From Ceratobasidium sp. AG-K (lineage: Eukaryota > Basidiomycota > Agaricomycetes > Cantharellales > Ceratobasidiaceae): a stretch of DNA of 64,000 bases. Location of the stretch: NCBI GenBank assembly GCA_037039685.1, contig JAWNGF010000016.1, positions 372,001 to 436,000 on the forward strand, written 5' to 3'. The translations under genes were made by a program, and so were the position numbers. This document shows positions 24,910-36,165 of the stretch, piece by piece (positions within the stretch are counted from its first letter, which is position 1; each line of letters starts with the position of its first letter). A model generated the notes under the pieces. It worked only from the letters and a program-made list of their open reading frames with translations. It did not search any database and had not been told where the DNA came from.

Positions 24910-25423
24910 ATGGGTAGACTTAGACGTTCGAGGGTTCATAAAGCTCAGAGGGATGTGCATCGTGCTACACGGACGAGGGTGAGTTTGGGTTGCATGTATT
25001 GGTGGAGTCGTGATTGAACGCTTGCATAGGCTCGTGGAAAAGATTTGGACCAGATCCAGTTGCATGACCTCGACCCAGCTGTAAGGGCGAAGCTTGAAGC
25101 TCAGCCCATTGACGTCGAGAAACCTGGGTTGGCGCAACATTACTGCGTCGAGTGTGCCAAGTATTTCGAGACGGACGTTGCATTGAAGTCTCATTGGAAA
25201 GGAAAGGTGTGAAATAACGTCCCATAAATGGGTTGGTCATTGAGAGCTTACTTGTTGGTTGACGTAGGTACACAAGAGGAGGTGTAAGCAATTAAAGGAA
25301 CCGGTGTACACGATCGAAGAGGCAGAGAGAGCTGGCGGCGTTGGGCGAGAGGTTAGGAAACGACCTGCTGCTGACTTGGAGATGGAAAGTGGTGAACCTG
25401 CCTCGATAGAAGCCGCCGCATAA
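24910..25423 (+). CDS. BUD20: Bud20/ZNF593-type C2H2 zinc finger protein (60S export factor)
   Basis: Three exons (24910-24978, 25030-25206, 25268-25423) join in frame to 133 residues. The N-terminus MGRLRRSRVHKAQRDVHRA is the basic signature of the Bud20/ZNF593 family. The linker DLDQIQLHDLD and AQPIDVEKPGLAQHYCVEC leads into one extended C2H2 finger (C-x2-C ... HWKGKVHKRR), followed by LKEPVYTIEEAERAGGVG. In yeast the family shuttles with pre-60S particles and helps their nuclear export. Introns are 51 and 61 nt. The short acidic tail after the finger is also usual. Reading frame and length match the family with no correction. Confidence 0.93.
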
Positions 25424-25704
25424 GCACCGTGGTCGTCACTCCCGTCACCCGTCCCGCCGCCCCTCTTTATTATTGAAACACTCTACGACACATCCCTCGC
25501 CAAAAGAACCTCATTGCCACGAGTCGTGCTTGTATGTTCCGCCTGTATCTGTGCTGCATTAATTTATTGTCACCGAGTTGGACCGAATCCCCATTGACCG
25601 AATCGGGCGAGATATCGGGCGCCTGATTACCTAATGCGGAGCTGAACCACCTGCACTTGTCCACGTCCACCTCGGTTTGTCTCGTCATCACCATCTTTCC
25701 CACC
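25424..25704. other. Short intergenic region between BUD20 and the membrane protein gene
   Basis: 281 nt holding the 3' UTR of BUD20 and the 5' region of the next gene. No separate feature seen. Confidence 0.5.
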
Positions 25705-26968
25705 ATGCTCGACTCTAGTATGACCGAGATTGCTGTTGCGGCTGTGACAGTGAGTTTCTCATTCTACTCGAAGGAAACGACTACAGCATACTATTTACCA
25801 GGTCGCAGTGGGCGCAGCCTTCTACTTTGGCGCACCCAAGCCCTCTGAGGACGGCACGATCCAACCCACAGAACTGACGACAACGTCCAAAAAGGGCAAG
25901 AAGAACAAAGAAGAAGACGATACCAGGCATACGCGCAACATCGGGCGAAGAGTCGACCGCCGCAGAAGACAATGTCCCACCGCCCAAACCCAAGGAAAAA
26001 GAATTGACCCCCAAGCCAGAGGCAGCTCCCCCACCTGCGCCCGCCAGCAAGCCGAAAAAGAAGAAAAAGTCGAAGGCAGCGGCACCTGCCGGGATCGAAA
26101 CCTCGGTTGGTGCGGGGCCGTCCAAGTCGATGCCCAGCGCCTACGAGTCGTCTGGGGCTGACGATGGAGCGTGGACACGTGTAGAAACACGACGACGAGG
26201 CGAAAAGTCGGCGACTAATCCCTCAGCGCTGCTTAGTGATGGGCTTACGACGTCCGTTACGGGAACCGAGGACGAGCAGGACGACCCCACAGAACAAGTT
26301 AAACAACGCACTCTGGCGGAAAGACTATTGCCGGCGGGTCGCAAGACGGGCGTTGAAGAGTACGTCGAGTATTTCATTTGTGGTCATGGGCTAATTGGTT
26401 TCTAGCATGCTCGAAACGCCCCAGTACCCCGAGGTTGCACGTGTGATGCGCGTCAAGCCCGCCGAGGCCGAACAACCCGCGCCTGGCTACACTTGGGGAG
26501 ACTATGAAGATGCGGACGAGAACAAAGTTCTGTCTGTCGACGACGAGGAGACTGATGACGGCGGATGGGGCGTGGTCCAGAGTCGCAGTAAGTCCATTTC
26601 GTTATTATAATACTTGTGCTAAACATTTGCAGAGCCGAAGCGCAGCCAGACCATCACCCAGGCGTCTACCGGTCAGGCACCCAAGTCATCCACAGGTACG
26701 CACATCTCCCTACAGTTCGTCACACGCTGACCATCTCACAGACACCGTGTCCAAGAAACAACGACAAAACGCCGCCAAGCGTGAAGCCGTCAAGGCAAGC
26801 AAGGCCGACGCAGAAAAAGAACGTCTCGACAAACTCGCAGCCCACAAACGCGCCGTCGAGCGTGAACGCATCGCCCAAGCCTACGCCAAACCCACAGCCG
26901 GAAAAGGCAAGGCAAGTGGAGGTATGACGGCGAGCGTCGACGAAAAGGGAAGCCTGGTCTGGGACTAG
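25705..26968 (+). CDS. Fungal single-pass membrane protein with lysine-rich tail, function unknown
   Basis: Five exons (25705-25749, 25802-26359, 26406-26587, 26633-26695, 26742-26968). The N-terminus (MTEIAVAAVT + VAVGAAFYFG) is one short hydrophobic segment, likely a membrane anchor. After it come Lys-rich stretches (KKGKKNK, KPKKKKKSKAAA), two W-centred acidic motifs (GADDGAWTRVETRRRGEK and TDDGGWGVVQSR), a TLAERLLPAG helix, QPAPGYTWGDYED, and a basic C-terminal helix (KKQRQNAAKREAVKASKAD). Exon lengths need a one-base correction in the AAG/GAA tract at about 25895-25920 to link FYFGAPKPSEDG with IRATSGEESTAAEDN. I do not know a characterised homologue. Architecture suggests an ER-anchored protein with its charged part in the cytosol. 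The start could also be the second ATG (25720). Confidence 0.75.
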
Positions 26969-27067
26969 ACTACGGGTTAGGGTTGACTCGATCTGGTCCA
27001 ATCCATATTTTGGATTCCCCCTGTATTCACGCCACGCTCTCTAGTTTACAGTATAGTAAATAAACGT

Positions 27068-28746
27068 CTAGCTGCGATAATCTCCATTGATGGTCACGTA
27101 TTCCTGCACGCGCGTTAGTCCTAGTTGGGTCAGATCTCGATTGGACTCACATGGCTAAAGTCGCAGGTATAGTAATTCGCGCTCTCGGTTCCCAATCCTA
27201 GCTGGACCCGGATTCCGAAATCCTCGCGCTTGAGAATCTCGCTCGCGCGGTCCTCGTCGGCTGGTTCGGGTTCGCCGTTGGTCAAGAGTGCGAGGGGTGT
27301 GCGGTTGGGGGCGCCCTCGTCTGGGACAAACGAGACGGTTACTTTGGTTGGGTCGATGGGTGTGCCCGAGGGGAGGGAGGTGTATCCGACGGCGCACAGG
27401 ATGCGGCCCCAGCTGAATGGGCATTAGTATGGGCTTTGTCGAGGTGGTTTGACGTACTTGGCGTCTTCTCCGTAGAGGGCGGTTTTGACGAGTGCAGAGG
27501 TCGAGATGGCGGATGCAACTCGGTGGGCGTCTTCGTAGGTGGGTGCTCCCTTCATCCGAATTAAGTTAAAATCTCAATTATTTAGGAAAGGCTCACCTCG
27601 ACTGTTACTGTCACAAATTTGGTCGCACCTTCACCATCGCGTACGACGAGCGAGGCGAGCTCGGTCGCAAACGACGTGAGCTCATCTCGGAACTGGATAT
27701 ATTCTTCCGGGTGAGTCTTTTCGTCAATTTCGTCGGCACCTAATAAATTATATTAGTAATTTCTTCTACGTGATGCGCATAGAAGCACCTTCTCCAAATG
27801 CAGCCCCGTTGGCAAACGCGATAACCGTGTCGTTGGTGGACATGTCCCCATCAACCGAGATCGAGTTGAAAGACCGGTCGATGGCATATGTGAGTGCTGT
27901 CTGGAGAGAACGCGGAGTAACGCCCGCATCGGTCGCGATTACACCAAGGAGGGTCGCATGCGGGAGACCTATATACGAAATTTAGAGAAAACTCGATGCA
28001 TATAGTGTAAACGCACCCGGCGGGCCCATATTCGGATGAATCATCCCAGCACCTTTATCAATTCCCGCAACACTCACATCCTTCCCCCTAAGTTTAAACC
28101 TCCTCGCACGCAACTTAGGGAACGTATCCGTCGTCATAAACGCCTGAGCCAACCCCTCCCAATGCCCAAACGACAGCCCCAACCGGTTCTTGATCTCCTC
28201 GCCCGCGATCGCGTCCGTAATCTTATCGATCGGGAGGTGTTGGCCAATCACACCCGTCGACATGACCACGGTTTCGTACCCCCCTCCAGATTGCGTCAGT
28301 TCGCGCGCGAGGACGTCGGTCGCGGCTGCCATGGCCCAGGCGTCTTTCATCCCTTTGGCGCCGGTGACGGCGTTGGCGCAGCCACTGTTGACGACCAACG
28401 CTCGGACCCGACCTTCGCTCTCGCGTAGGACTTCGGTCGAGACTTGCACGGGAGCGGCTTGGAATGCGTTGCGTGTAAAGCAAGCTGCGGCTGAGGTTTG
28501 AGGCGAGGTCGAGAGGAGGATTCCGAGGTCGAGGACGCCGGGTTTGTTTTTGACTCCGGCGTGGGTGGAGGAGGCTATGTAGCCTTGGGGAAAGTGGGCG
28601 TCTGGGATGGGTTGGTGCAGGTGTGTTTTGGAAGGGGTTGGGCGGGGCATTTGGAGGGGTGTGCTGGAGGAGAAGTGACGTTGGGGGGAGAGGCGGAAGA
28701 GGAGTAGAGGAGCGGGACGGCGGTGCAGGGTAGATGCGAGAGCCAT
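27068..28746 (-). CDS. ARG7: Arginine biosynthesis bifunctional protein ArgJ, mitochondrial (glutamate N-acetyltransferase)
   Basis: Six exons (28746-28017, 27968-27789, 27739-27597, 27549-27458, 27412-27151, 27103-27068) join in frame to 480 residues. The first ~35 residues are basic and hydroxylated ([17 protein letters not shown]), a likely mitochondrial presequence. Family motifs follow: [47 protein letters not shown], then PHATLLG. T249 in ATLLG, just after the first intron, is the expected autocleavage site and nucleophile. [14 protein letters not shown] and the C-terminal [16 protein letters not shown] complete the fold. The enzyme moves the acetyl group from N-acetylornithine to glutamate (and may use acetyl-CoA), recycling acetyl groups in the arginine pathway. 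The gene is intact and convergent with the membrane protein gene. Confidence 0.95.
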
Positions 28747-29211
28747 TGAGAGCGAGACTTTAGACGAGATCACTAGGCCTGATAGTTATACCCGAGAGAG
28801 AATTATGCTAGTGCACAAATAAATCCCTCACAGCAGACTTTGGTTGGCCGGCAAGACTCCCTCGTGGTGTTTTTCCCAGTTGTGCAGGAGTCTTGGACAG
28901 AAGTCTCAGAGCGGAGAATTTTGTCTGAAAAGACGCCCGGGGAGACTGTTCGTGAGCGAGTCAAAGGCCAGTTTGTCGAATCTAATCTAATCTCGCGTCG
29001 GACATGCTCGGGATCTCGCGTGCTCAGGGAGCGTTACATTGCACAAACTTCAGACAGCTTGAACTTGGCAGCACCAGTTTATCGTAACCGCCCGGCAATC
29101 GTAACGCCCTATCCTGGGGTTGCCCTCGTATCCGCGCTACGAGAGCCCTGATCGCCCTCTTATATCAGAAGCAAATCAGGCTTAACACAACAATCATCAT
29201 CCTCTACCAGG
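28747..29211. promoter_or_regulatory. Divergent upstream region of ARG7 and NLR2
   Basis: 465 nt between two divergent starts. A CTTATATCAG TATA-like box lies ~50 nt before the NLR2 ATG, with the leader CATCCTCTACCAGG. A plus-strand open frame at 28840-29151 is not called: no motif and no splice support. Confidence 0.45.
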
Positions 29212-32200
29212 ATGTTCAAGCCTAAGCCGAGGTCCAAAGACAGCTTTCGTGCCCGTGCTGCCCAAGCGTGGGATGTGATGTTTGGAACGCCACCGTCGAC
29301 GAGACACCCTTCACCCAGGCCTCCCTCGCCAACACTTCACGCACCGGATCCCCCTTCTCCAGTGCAATCGCCTCCGGTAACTAGTACAGGAGAATCATCC
29401 TCACACCCACCGACATCCCCTCCCCCTGCCCCCTACCTACCCGTTCCTTCACCCTTGGTGTCTAACTCGCGTGCACAGACTCCACAACCACCCACGTCTC
29501 TCGCTGCACTCGTGCCAAGCATTGTTGGCGCAGGCATATGGAGTGGGTTCCATGCTGCACTAAAGGGGTTGTACAAGAGCTCTGCGTTGTTCCCGCCACT
29601 GCAGTTGGCAATTGGCGGGTTGATATCATGTGTTGAGACTATGGATGTGAGTTTGTCAGGCTAAACGGGTCGGAGTGGAGCTGATCTGAGACATTATATG
29701 TGAACAGCAATCAACAAATAATCAAGCAGAATATCAAGCGCTGGCGTTAGAGCTCAAAACCTTGAGCGAAATCCTCGACCGACATTTGCAGACATCGAGA
29801 ACTACTCCAATGTCCGAGTTCATTTCGAGGACTGCTATGTGAGCACCGAGTCTTCCACGAAACAGTGTAACTAATGAGCTTATAGTTCGATTCAAGAACA
29901 AGTGGACTTCATCACCAGTAAGCAGGACCGCAGCAAGGGAAGACTCGTACTGGAAGCAAAGCTGGACCAAGACGATATAATAAAGTGTTACAATCAAATT
30001 CAGCTGCTTTTTCGGAGACTACAAGTGAGTAAATACTTGAGCACAAACCTTGGTGAATACGATTGGTGATGAACTATCTAGATCGACGCCGATTTGAGCG
30101 CATGGAGCATCGCAAACGAACATCTGGCGGTGGGCTGGTTTCGTGTATTTATTTTCAATGAGACTTACATACTCGAGAATACAGAATACTCGCCTTGAAA
30201 ACATGAAGCCGGTGAAGCTAGCAACCTATAACTCCAGCCTATCAACCGAAATCAACCGCCGTATGTGCACGGAGAACACCCGTACCGGCGTCTTATCGAG
30301 CCTCGATGCATGGTCCGACAACCCTGATGCACCAAACGTGTATTGGATGAACGGCATGGCAGGCACCGGCAAGACTACCATCGCGTGCACGTTTGCCGAC
30401 TCACTCAAGAAGCGCAAGCGGCTAGCTGCGAGCTTCTTCTGCACGCGCACGACAGCCGAGTGTCAGGACGTGGCTCGGATCATTCCTACCATCGCATATC
30501 AGCTTGCTCGATACTCGACACCATTCCAGTCAGCTCTATGTCGAGTACTTGGCAGCGACCCGGATATTGGCTCTTGTACTGTGGCTACTCAATTCGAACA
30601 ACTACTGAAGGAACCACTGCTTGAGGTGAAGGATGTGATACCTGAAGGACTAGTGGTGGTGGTTGATGCACTGGACGAGTGTACCGCACATAAAGGGGTG
30701 GAGCTGGTACTCGACATGCTATTCCGAGCCGCGGGTGATCTCCCCTTGAAGTTCTTTGTTACGAGTCGACCAGAGCCGAGCATAAGGAACAAAATCCAGA
30801 ACCAGCCCGACACATCACGCTCGGTATTCGTTCTACATGACATCGAGCAATCGCTAGTACAGGCAGATATTGAGCTATACTTGCGAGAGGAACTCGTGTT
30901 TCCAACACATGTCCAAATTAAACAGCTAGCCGAGCTTTCCGGGCGCCTGTTCATTTATGCCGCGACGGCGGTTCGCTACATACGGATAGGCGAAAAGTTT
31001 GGAGATTCCGAGGAGCGCCTGGACAGCATGCTATCTATCCGGTTGACTGCAAAAAATAAGCATGCTGGAATCGACGAATTATACACAGCCATTCTCTCAG
31101 CGGTGATTGGAAACCATTCGTTGGAGGAAGAAGAGAGGCAAAGAATTCAATTGATCTTATGGACGGCCGTGTGCGCTCGGGAACCAATAAGCGCTGAAAC
31201 GTTGTCCCGGTTGACAGGCATCAACCATACCGGGAAAGCAATTGCAACATTACAACCGCTTCGGTCGGTACTATACGTATCCGACAACAGTAATATTGTA
31301 ACGACCTTGCACGCATCGTTCCCCGACTTTATGTTCGACCAAGCCCGCTCGCCCGCCTTCTTCTGCAACGTGAATCAGCATAACCAACTCCTTGCGCGAC
31401 GATGCCTCGAATTGATGAGAGATCAGCTATGTTTTAACATCTGCGGGCTAGAGTCGTCCTATGTACCGGATAGTCTGATCCCAGACTTGGAGGAACGTGT
31501 CACCCAGACAATATCACCAACTCTAGCATATTCTTGTCGCTACTGGGCCGACCATTTGCAGCAAGCATCCTCTTGTGACGAGCTGTATGCTCTAATGCAT
31601 CTTTTTTTATCGAAGCAGCTACTCTTCTGGATGGAAGTGATGAACCTGGAGCATTGGATGGGAATAGGCGTGCAAGTGATACTGACGGCAAAATTGTGGC
31701 TGATAGTGAGCTAGCACTGTGGTGGAATCTGATGAATGGCTGATATATCTATCGAACAGGCGAACCACGCACCACAGGAACTTTCAAATTTTGCAGAAGA
31801 TGCATCGAACTTTGTGACAAGCTTCGCAGCAAATGCTGTTTCGCTCAGCACACCACATATCTATATATCTGCTTTGCCTTTTTGTCATCGATCAAGTGCC
31901 ATATTTGCACACTACTGGAAGCAGACAAAATGTCTTCTAAAATTGACAGGAACGGCCATAGAAGGTAGACATACGAAAATACTTGCAAGCTGGAACCTTG
32001 ACCGCAAGGTAAAATCGGTCGCGTACTCGCCCGACGGTACGCTTCTAGCCATCGGATGCAACCATGGTAGCATCATTCTCAAACACGTACACGACGGCAC
32101 ACCTCTTGGCGCTCCGCTTGAGGGTCATGCAGATAATGTAACTTCAGTGGCGTTCTCGCCAGATGGTTCGCGAATTGTTTCTGGCTCCGAGGACTGCACT

Positions 32201-34045
32201 ATTCGTTTGTGGGACGTGCAGGGCAGCAGTCTTACCTGTGCTCCCTTCCGGGGGCATACTGGCTATGTCATGTCCGTCGCGTTCTCACCTGATGGGACGC
32301 GCATCGTCTCCGGCTCCTATGACAAAACTATACGAATTTGGAACGCGCAGAATGGCAGCCTTGTGGGTGCACCTCTCAAAGGCCATGACGGCGTCGTTCG
32401 GTCGGTGGCTTTCTCACCGGATAGCTCCCGTATCGCTTCAGCCTCTTTCGACAAAACCATCCGCGTATGGAATGTAAACAATGGCGCCCATATTGGCGCC
32501 CCCTTCGTGGGCCACATTGGTCGGGTCCGGTCGGTAGCCTTTTCACCTGACGGCTCGCGTATTGTCTCCGGCTCCGACGACAAGACTATCCGTGTGTGGA
32601 ATGCACAGGACGGCACTCCCGTCGGTGCTCCCTTCAAAGGGCACGCTGAATCTATTAGATCATTGGCATTCTCTCCTGACAGCTCACGTATCGTCTCCTG
32701 CTCCCGCGACAGAACTATCCGCACTTGGGATATCCTGAGCGGTAATTCGGACAGCCAGCCGCTCGAGGGACACAATGATTACGTCAGGTCGGTGGCGTTC
32801 TCGCCCGACGGCACGCGCATTACCTCTGGCTCCAAAGACTGCACCGTTCGTATTTGGAACGCGCAGAAAGGAGTTACCGTCGGTTCTAGCCAAAAAGGTC
32901 ACATGGCTTCCGTGGCGTCGGTAGCATTCTCGCCCGACGGCTCACGCATCGTCTCTGGCTCCGACGACAGAACCATTCGGGTGTGGAACGTCCAAGACGG
33001 CACTCTCGTCGGCACTCCCTTCGAGGGTCACACTGATTCTGTTACATCGGTAGCATTCTCGCCCGACGGCTCACGCATCGTCTCTGGCTCCTCTGACAGA
33101 ACCATTCGGGTGTGGAACGTCCAATACGGCACTCTCGTCGGCACTCCCTTCGAGGGTCACACTCATTGGGTCACATCGGTAGCATTCTCGCCCGACGGCT
33201 CACGCATCGTCTCTGGCTCCTGGGACAGAACCATTCGGGTGTGGAACGTCCAAGACGGCACTCTCGTCGGCACTCCCTTCGAGGGTCACACTCGTTGGGT
33301 CACATCGGTAGCATTCTCGCCCGACGGCTCACGCATCGTCTCTGGCTCCTCTGACAGAACCATTCGGGTGTGGAACGTCCAAGACGGCACTCTCGTCGGC
33401 ACTCCCCTCGAGGGTCACACTGATTATGTCACATCGGTAGCATTCTCGCCCGACGGCTCACGCATCGTCTCTGGCTCCGACGGCAGAACCATTCGGGTGT
33501 GGAACGTCCAAGACGGCACTCTCGTCGGCACTCCCTTCGAGGGTCACACTGATTGGGTCACATCGGTAGCATTCTCGCCCGACGGCTCACGCATCGTCTC
33601 TGGCTCCTGGGACAGAACCATTCGGGTGTGGAACGTCCAAGACGGCACTCTCGTCGGCACTCCCTTCGAGGGTCACACTCATGGGGTCACATCAGTAGCA
33701 TTCTCACCCGACGGCTCCCGCATTGTCTCTGGCTCCGGCGACAAAACCATACGCATGTGGACCATACATGGAAACACCACCCAGATTGGTAACCCTCACA
33801 TTCATCAAAGTATCTTGGCAACAAGCCCCACTGACATTTCAACTTTAGGCTCCTTCTCTGTCGCCCAAGATGGATGGGCAAGAAACTCTGATTATCAATT
33901 GCTATTTTGGGCTCCACCAGATCTTATGCGTATATTTCCGAACCCAGATAACTGTTGGGCGGCTGGATGGGAAGGTGCCTTACAGGCCGAGTTTAGCAGC
34001 GTTGTTTTAGGGGATGTCTGGCACAACTGCTACATCCCTGCATGA
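29212..34045 (+). CDS. NLR2: intact NACHT-WD40 STAND protein (HET-E/NWD type)
   Basis: Six exons (29212-29646, 29708-29838, 29886-30024, 30082-30129, 30185-31705, 31760-34045) give an uninterrupted 1519 residues. Residues 10-22 carry a basic/aromatic motif (FRARAAQAWDVMF); ~23-95 are Pro/Ser-rich; ~100-250 form a helical domain (SALFPPLQLAIGGLISC, LALELKTLSEILDRH, IIKCYNQIQLLFRRLQ) that recalls HeLo/MLKL-type death domains (inference). NACHT: Walker [10 protein letters not shown] at 308-316, Walker B VVVVDALDEC at 408-417, FFVTSRPE, then FNICGLESSY and [10 protein letters not shown] in the helical part. From ~834 to ~1435 there are 14 WD units of 43 residues, fitting two seven-bladed propellers. 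The family cap DGWARNSDYQLLFWAPPDL closes the protein. Likely role: cytosolic receptor for self/non-self recognition with ligand binding on the propeller face. Exon-intron pattern matches NLR1 exon for exon up to the WD array. Confidence 0.93.
32123..33799 (+). repeat. WD40 array of NLR2: six diverged plus seven near-identical 129-nt units
   Basis: Thirteen units with an exact 43-codon period follow one degenerate unit at about 31990-32122. Units 1-6 (32123-32896) are diverged. Units 7-13 (32897-33799) are near-identical in DNA apart from the final ~50 nt of the last unit. Among the near-identical units codons 4-5 read AS, DS, HW, RW, DY, DW, HG and codons 23-24 read DD, SD, WD, SD, DG, WD, GD. 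A few isolated changes occur elsewhere (a Y for D at codon 34, an L for F at codon 42). Highly repeated DNA with a constrained frame. Confidence 0.95.
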
Positions 34046-35402
34046 ATCAACCGCACCCCTGTATGCGTTCACTCTTATGCTTAACCCAGACATGGACGCC
34101 GAATCGACCACTTCAGTTTAGCATATCATAACATACTTATTGGTACCAGTGGAACACTCCGGGTTTAGGATTGCCTCAATACTTGAGCTTTATTTTCATT
34201 TATTTAAATATCTGCTGTCTTAAGAGGTTGATACAGTTTGTGTGCCCGGTCGATGGTTGACCGAGAAAGGGCCACCAGTTGATGGTGTCGATGACCTCGT
34301 TAGATATCGACATCGTTTTATTTTTGGTTGCGCCCGCCCCCATATTTGGCTGTCGTTTTTTTCATGAGTTTACACTGATGCACATGTACCGGTCTGAGGG
34401 ATTGAAGTAAACCTATTCGGAACCTCCATTGTCCATTGTCAGAAAGAAACGGAGCATGGACTAAACTAAACTAAGGGGATCGGCTCTTTATTGGTTATCT
34501 TCTCCCCAGCCCGATGCCATTAGTTTCGTGTAAGCTTCGACGGAACTGTCAAACCGCTCGATACGGTAGCTAGCGTCCGGCATTCTTGCATCACAATATT
34601 TATCTCCCATAGCTCTGAGAAGTAAGGTACAGTTAAGCCCTTTAACTTGAATATCTTCGATTTTGATAAAGTCCCCGAAATACAGGGTTGTTCGCTCCCT
34701 GATTTCTCTGGGTGAGTGGGTGCCACCCACTTTCACTTTCGCCAGTGTGATATAAGACTGCTCTCAGTATACCGGTTAACTTATAGGTTGTTTCTGTGTC
34801 CTTCACGGGTGGGTAGCCGTGGCTTAACAGATATTTTATATAGAGAAGTAGGTGGGAAGCGGAGCCAACGGATTTCCTAGCGTGTGTTTTAAGAAACCCC
34901 TCCACACCAACAAGCGTGAATACAGAATTTCACCATCGGTATCTAAATTTATGCTGGGAGGCTCGGCTGTATATGAGCTGAGGGATACTTTGCGATTAAG
35001 ATGTTGTAGCATATCTCCTTGGGGATTTTGAACTCAGCTTATCTACTATTTATATTACCATACATCAGTTCTGCTGGAGGTCTGAACGCGATGAAACCCG
35101 GGAATCACACGCTCACCGAAGAGCCCTTGATGCCCACGGTCCGAGGCTCTGTGAGTTTGTGGACGATGCATGAATCAGTAGTATGATTGGGCCGAAAGCT
35201 TATTCCACCAGATCTTGGCACAACGTCCAGGTGTTACATCAGGCTTTGTTATGAGCATACAGTATATACATACAAGCGGATGCCATGTGCAACTCTGCGT
35301 AGGGAGACGAGCGGGGTGATAACTACCAATGTCTACTTTAGGCAATAAAATTCTAACAACAGTGGGCCTGACAGGCGTTACAAAATTTGGGAGGATCAGA
35401 TA
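34046..35402. other. Gene-poor region downstream of NLR2, with one possible small minus-strand coding exon
   Basis: On the minus strand 34736-34488 an 83-codon frame (starting VKVGGTHSPREIRERTT in extended form, ending SGWGEDNQ) has protein-like composition and could be the last exon of an uncharacterised gene, with upstream coding-like sequence at 34905-34760. No motif or start supports a full model. Nothing else recognised. Confidence 0.35.
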
Positions 35403-36165
35403 CCGATCTCAGCAAAAATCTTAAATGATGCGGAGCGCTCTGTAGCTCGGTTTTACTCGGGAGTGCTCCGTAGGCTCCTTGAGCGCATCGGAGCACGTGA
35501 TCACATCTTTTTATTTTACTTTAAAAAATACATACTTAACGAGCTACATGAACACGAGGTCAAACCGCCCAGAGCAAGCCAGGCCGAGATAGAAACGCGA
35601 GAAGAGAAGAACAAACTGGAAACACAGGCGGGAAGGCGACAGTTAATACGTGGGTGCAAGAAAGGCGGTCAAAGCAGGACCCCAGAAAACCAAATCAGAA
35701 CCGTCTAAGAAATGCGTCCGAGTGTGAAAGGAAATGAACCAGAGCCATAAGACCCTTTTTTCGAGTTAAAGAGGACAAATAGTGAGAAGAATGAAGATGC
35801 ACGGCGAAGAGGCTGAAGGAACTCTGCATGTAAGCTGCAGTCCGCAAGGACGTGTCTCATCGTTTGGACTGGGGCTTCGCCACACGGGCAAGAAGGGTCT
35901 TCGTCAGGCACAAATCGACTGTGATATTCGCCAAAGAACCAGTGATCAAGGGTGATCTGGTTTAAGCGAGTGAAGGCGGAACGGGATGCGTCGATTTTGT
36001 GTCCTACGTGGAGTTTCAGTGACGGCGGCCTGTCTAAGGTGCGTTGCAAGTGGTCGGATGCACGTGATCACATCGCTCCGAAGCGCTCAAGGAACCTACG
36101 GAGGGCTCTGGAGCAGACCTCGGCTCCGGAGCGCCCCGGAGCATCTTCGGTTTTTGCTGAGATGG
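35403..36165. mobile_element. Inverted-repeat element, ~105 bp arms
   Basis: The left arm (about 35403-35506) and the reverse complement of the right arm (about 36060-36165) share ATCTCAGCAAAAA, CTCCGTAGG(C/T)TCCTTGAGCGC, TCGGAGC and GTGATCAC in the same order, with scattered mismatches. The enclosed ~550 bp includes a LINE-type coding remnant. Could be a foldback/MITE-like element that captured a LINE fragment, or two inverted copies of one small repeat. No target-site duplication was identified. Confidence 0.6.
35705..36049 (-). pseudogene. LINE-type (non-LTR) retrotransposon fragment, C-terminal end
   Basis: The minus strand reads AFTRLNQITLDHWFFGEYHS, then DPSCPCGEAPVQTMRHVLADC and SLHAEFLQPLR. 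The Cys/His spacing CPCGE...H-x4-C after a reverse-transcriptase/RNase H-like context is characteristic of fungal non-LTR elements. Only the C-terminal ~115 residues remain; the catalytic reverse transcriptase part is absent. Inactive remnant. Confidence 0.6.

Noticed and set aside
31736..31759. ATG-starting WD40-only gene beginning at 31736
   Set aside because: This ATG lies inside a GT-AG intron (31706-31759) that joins the NACHT exon to the WD exon in phase, as in NLR1.
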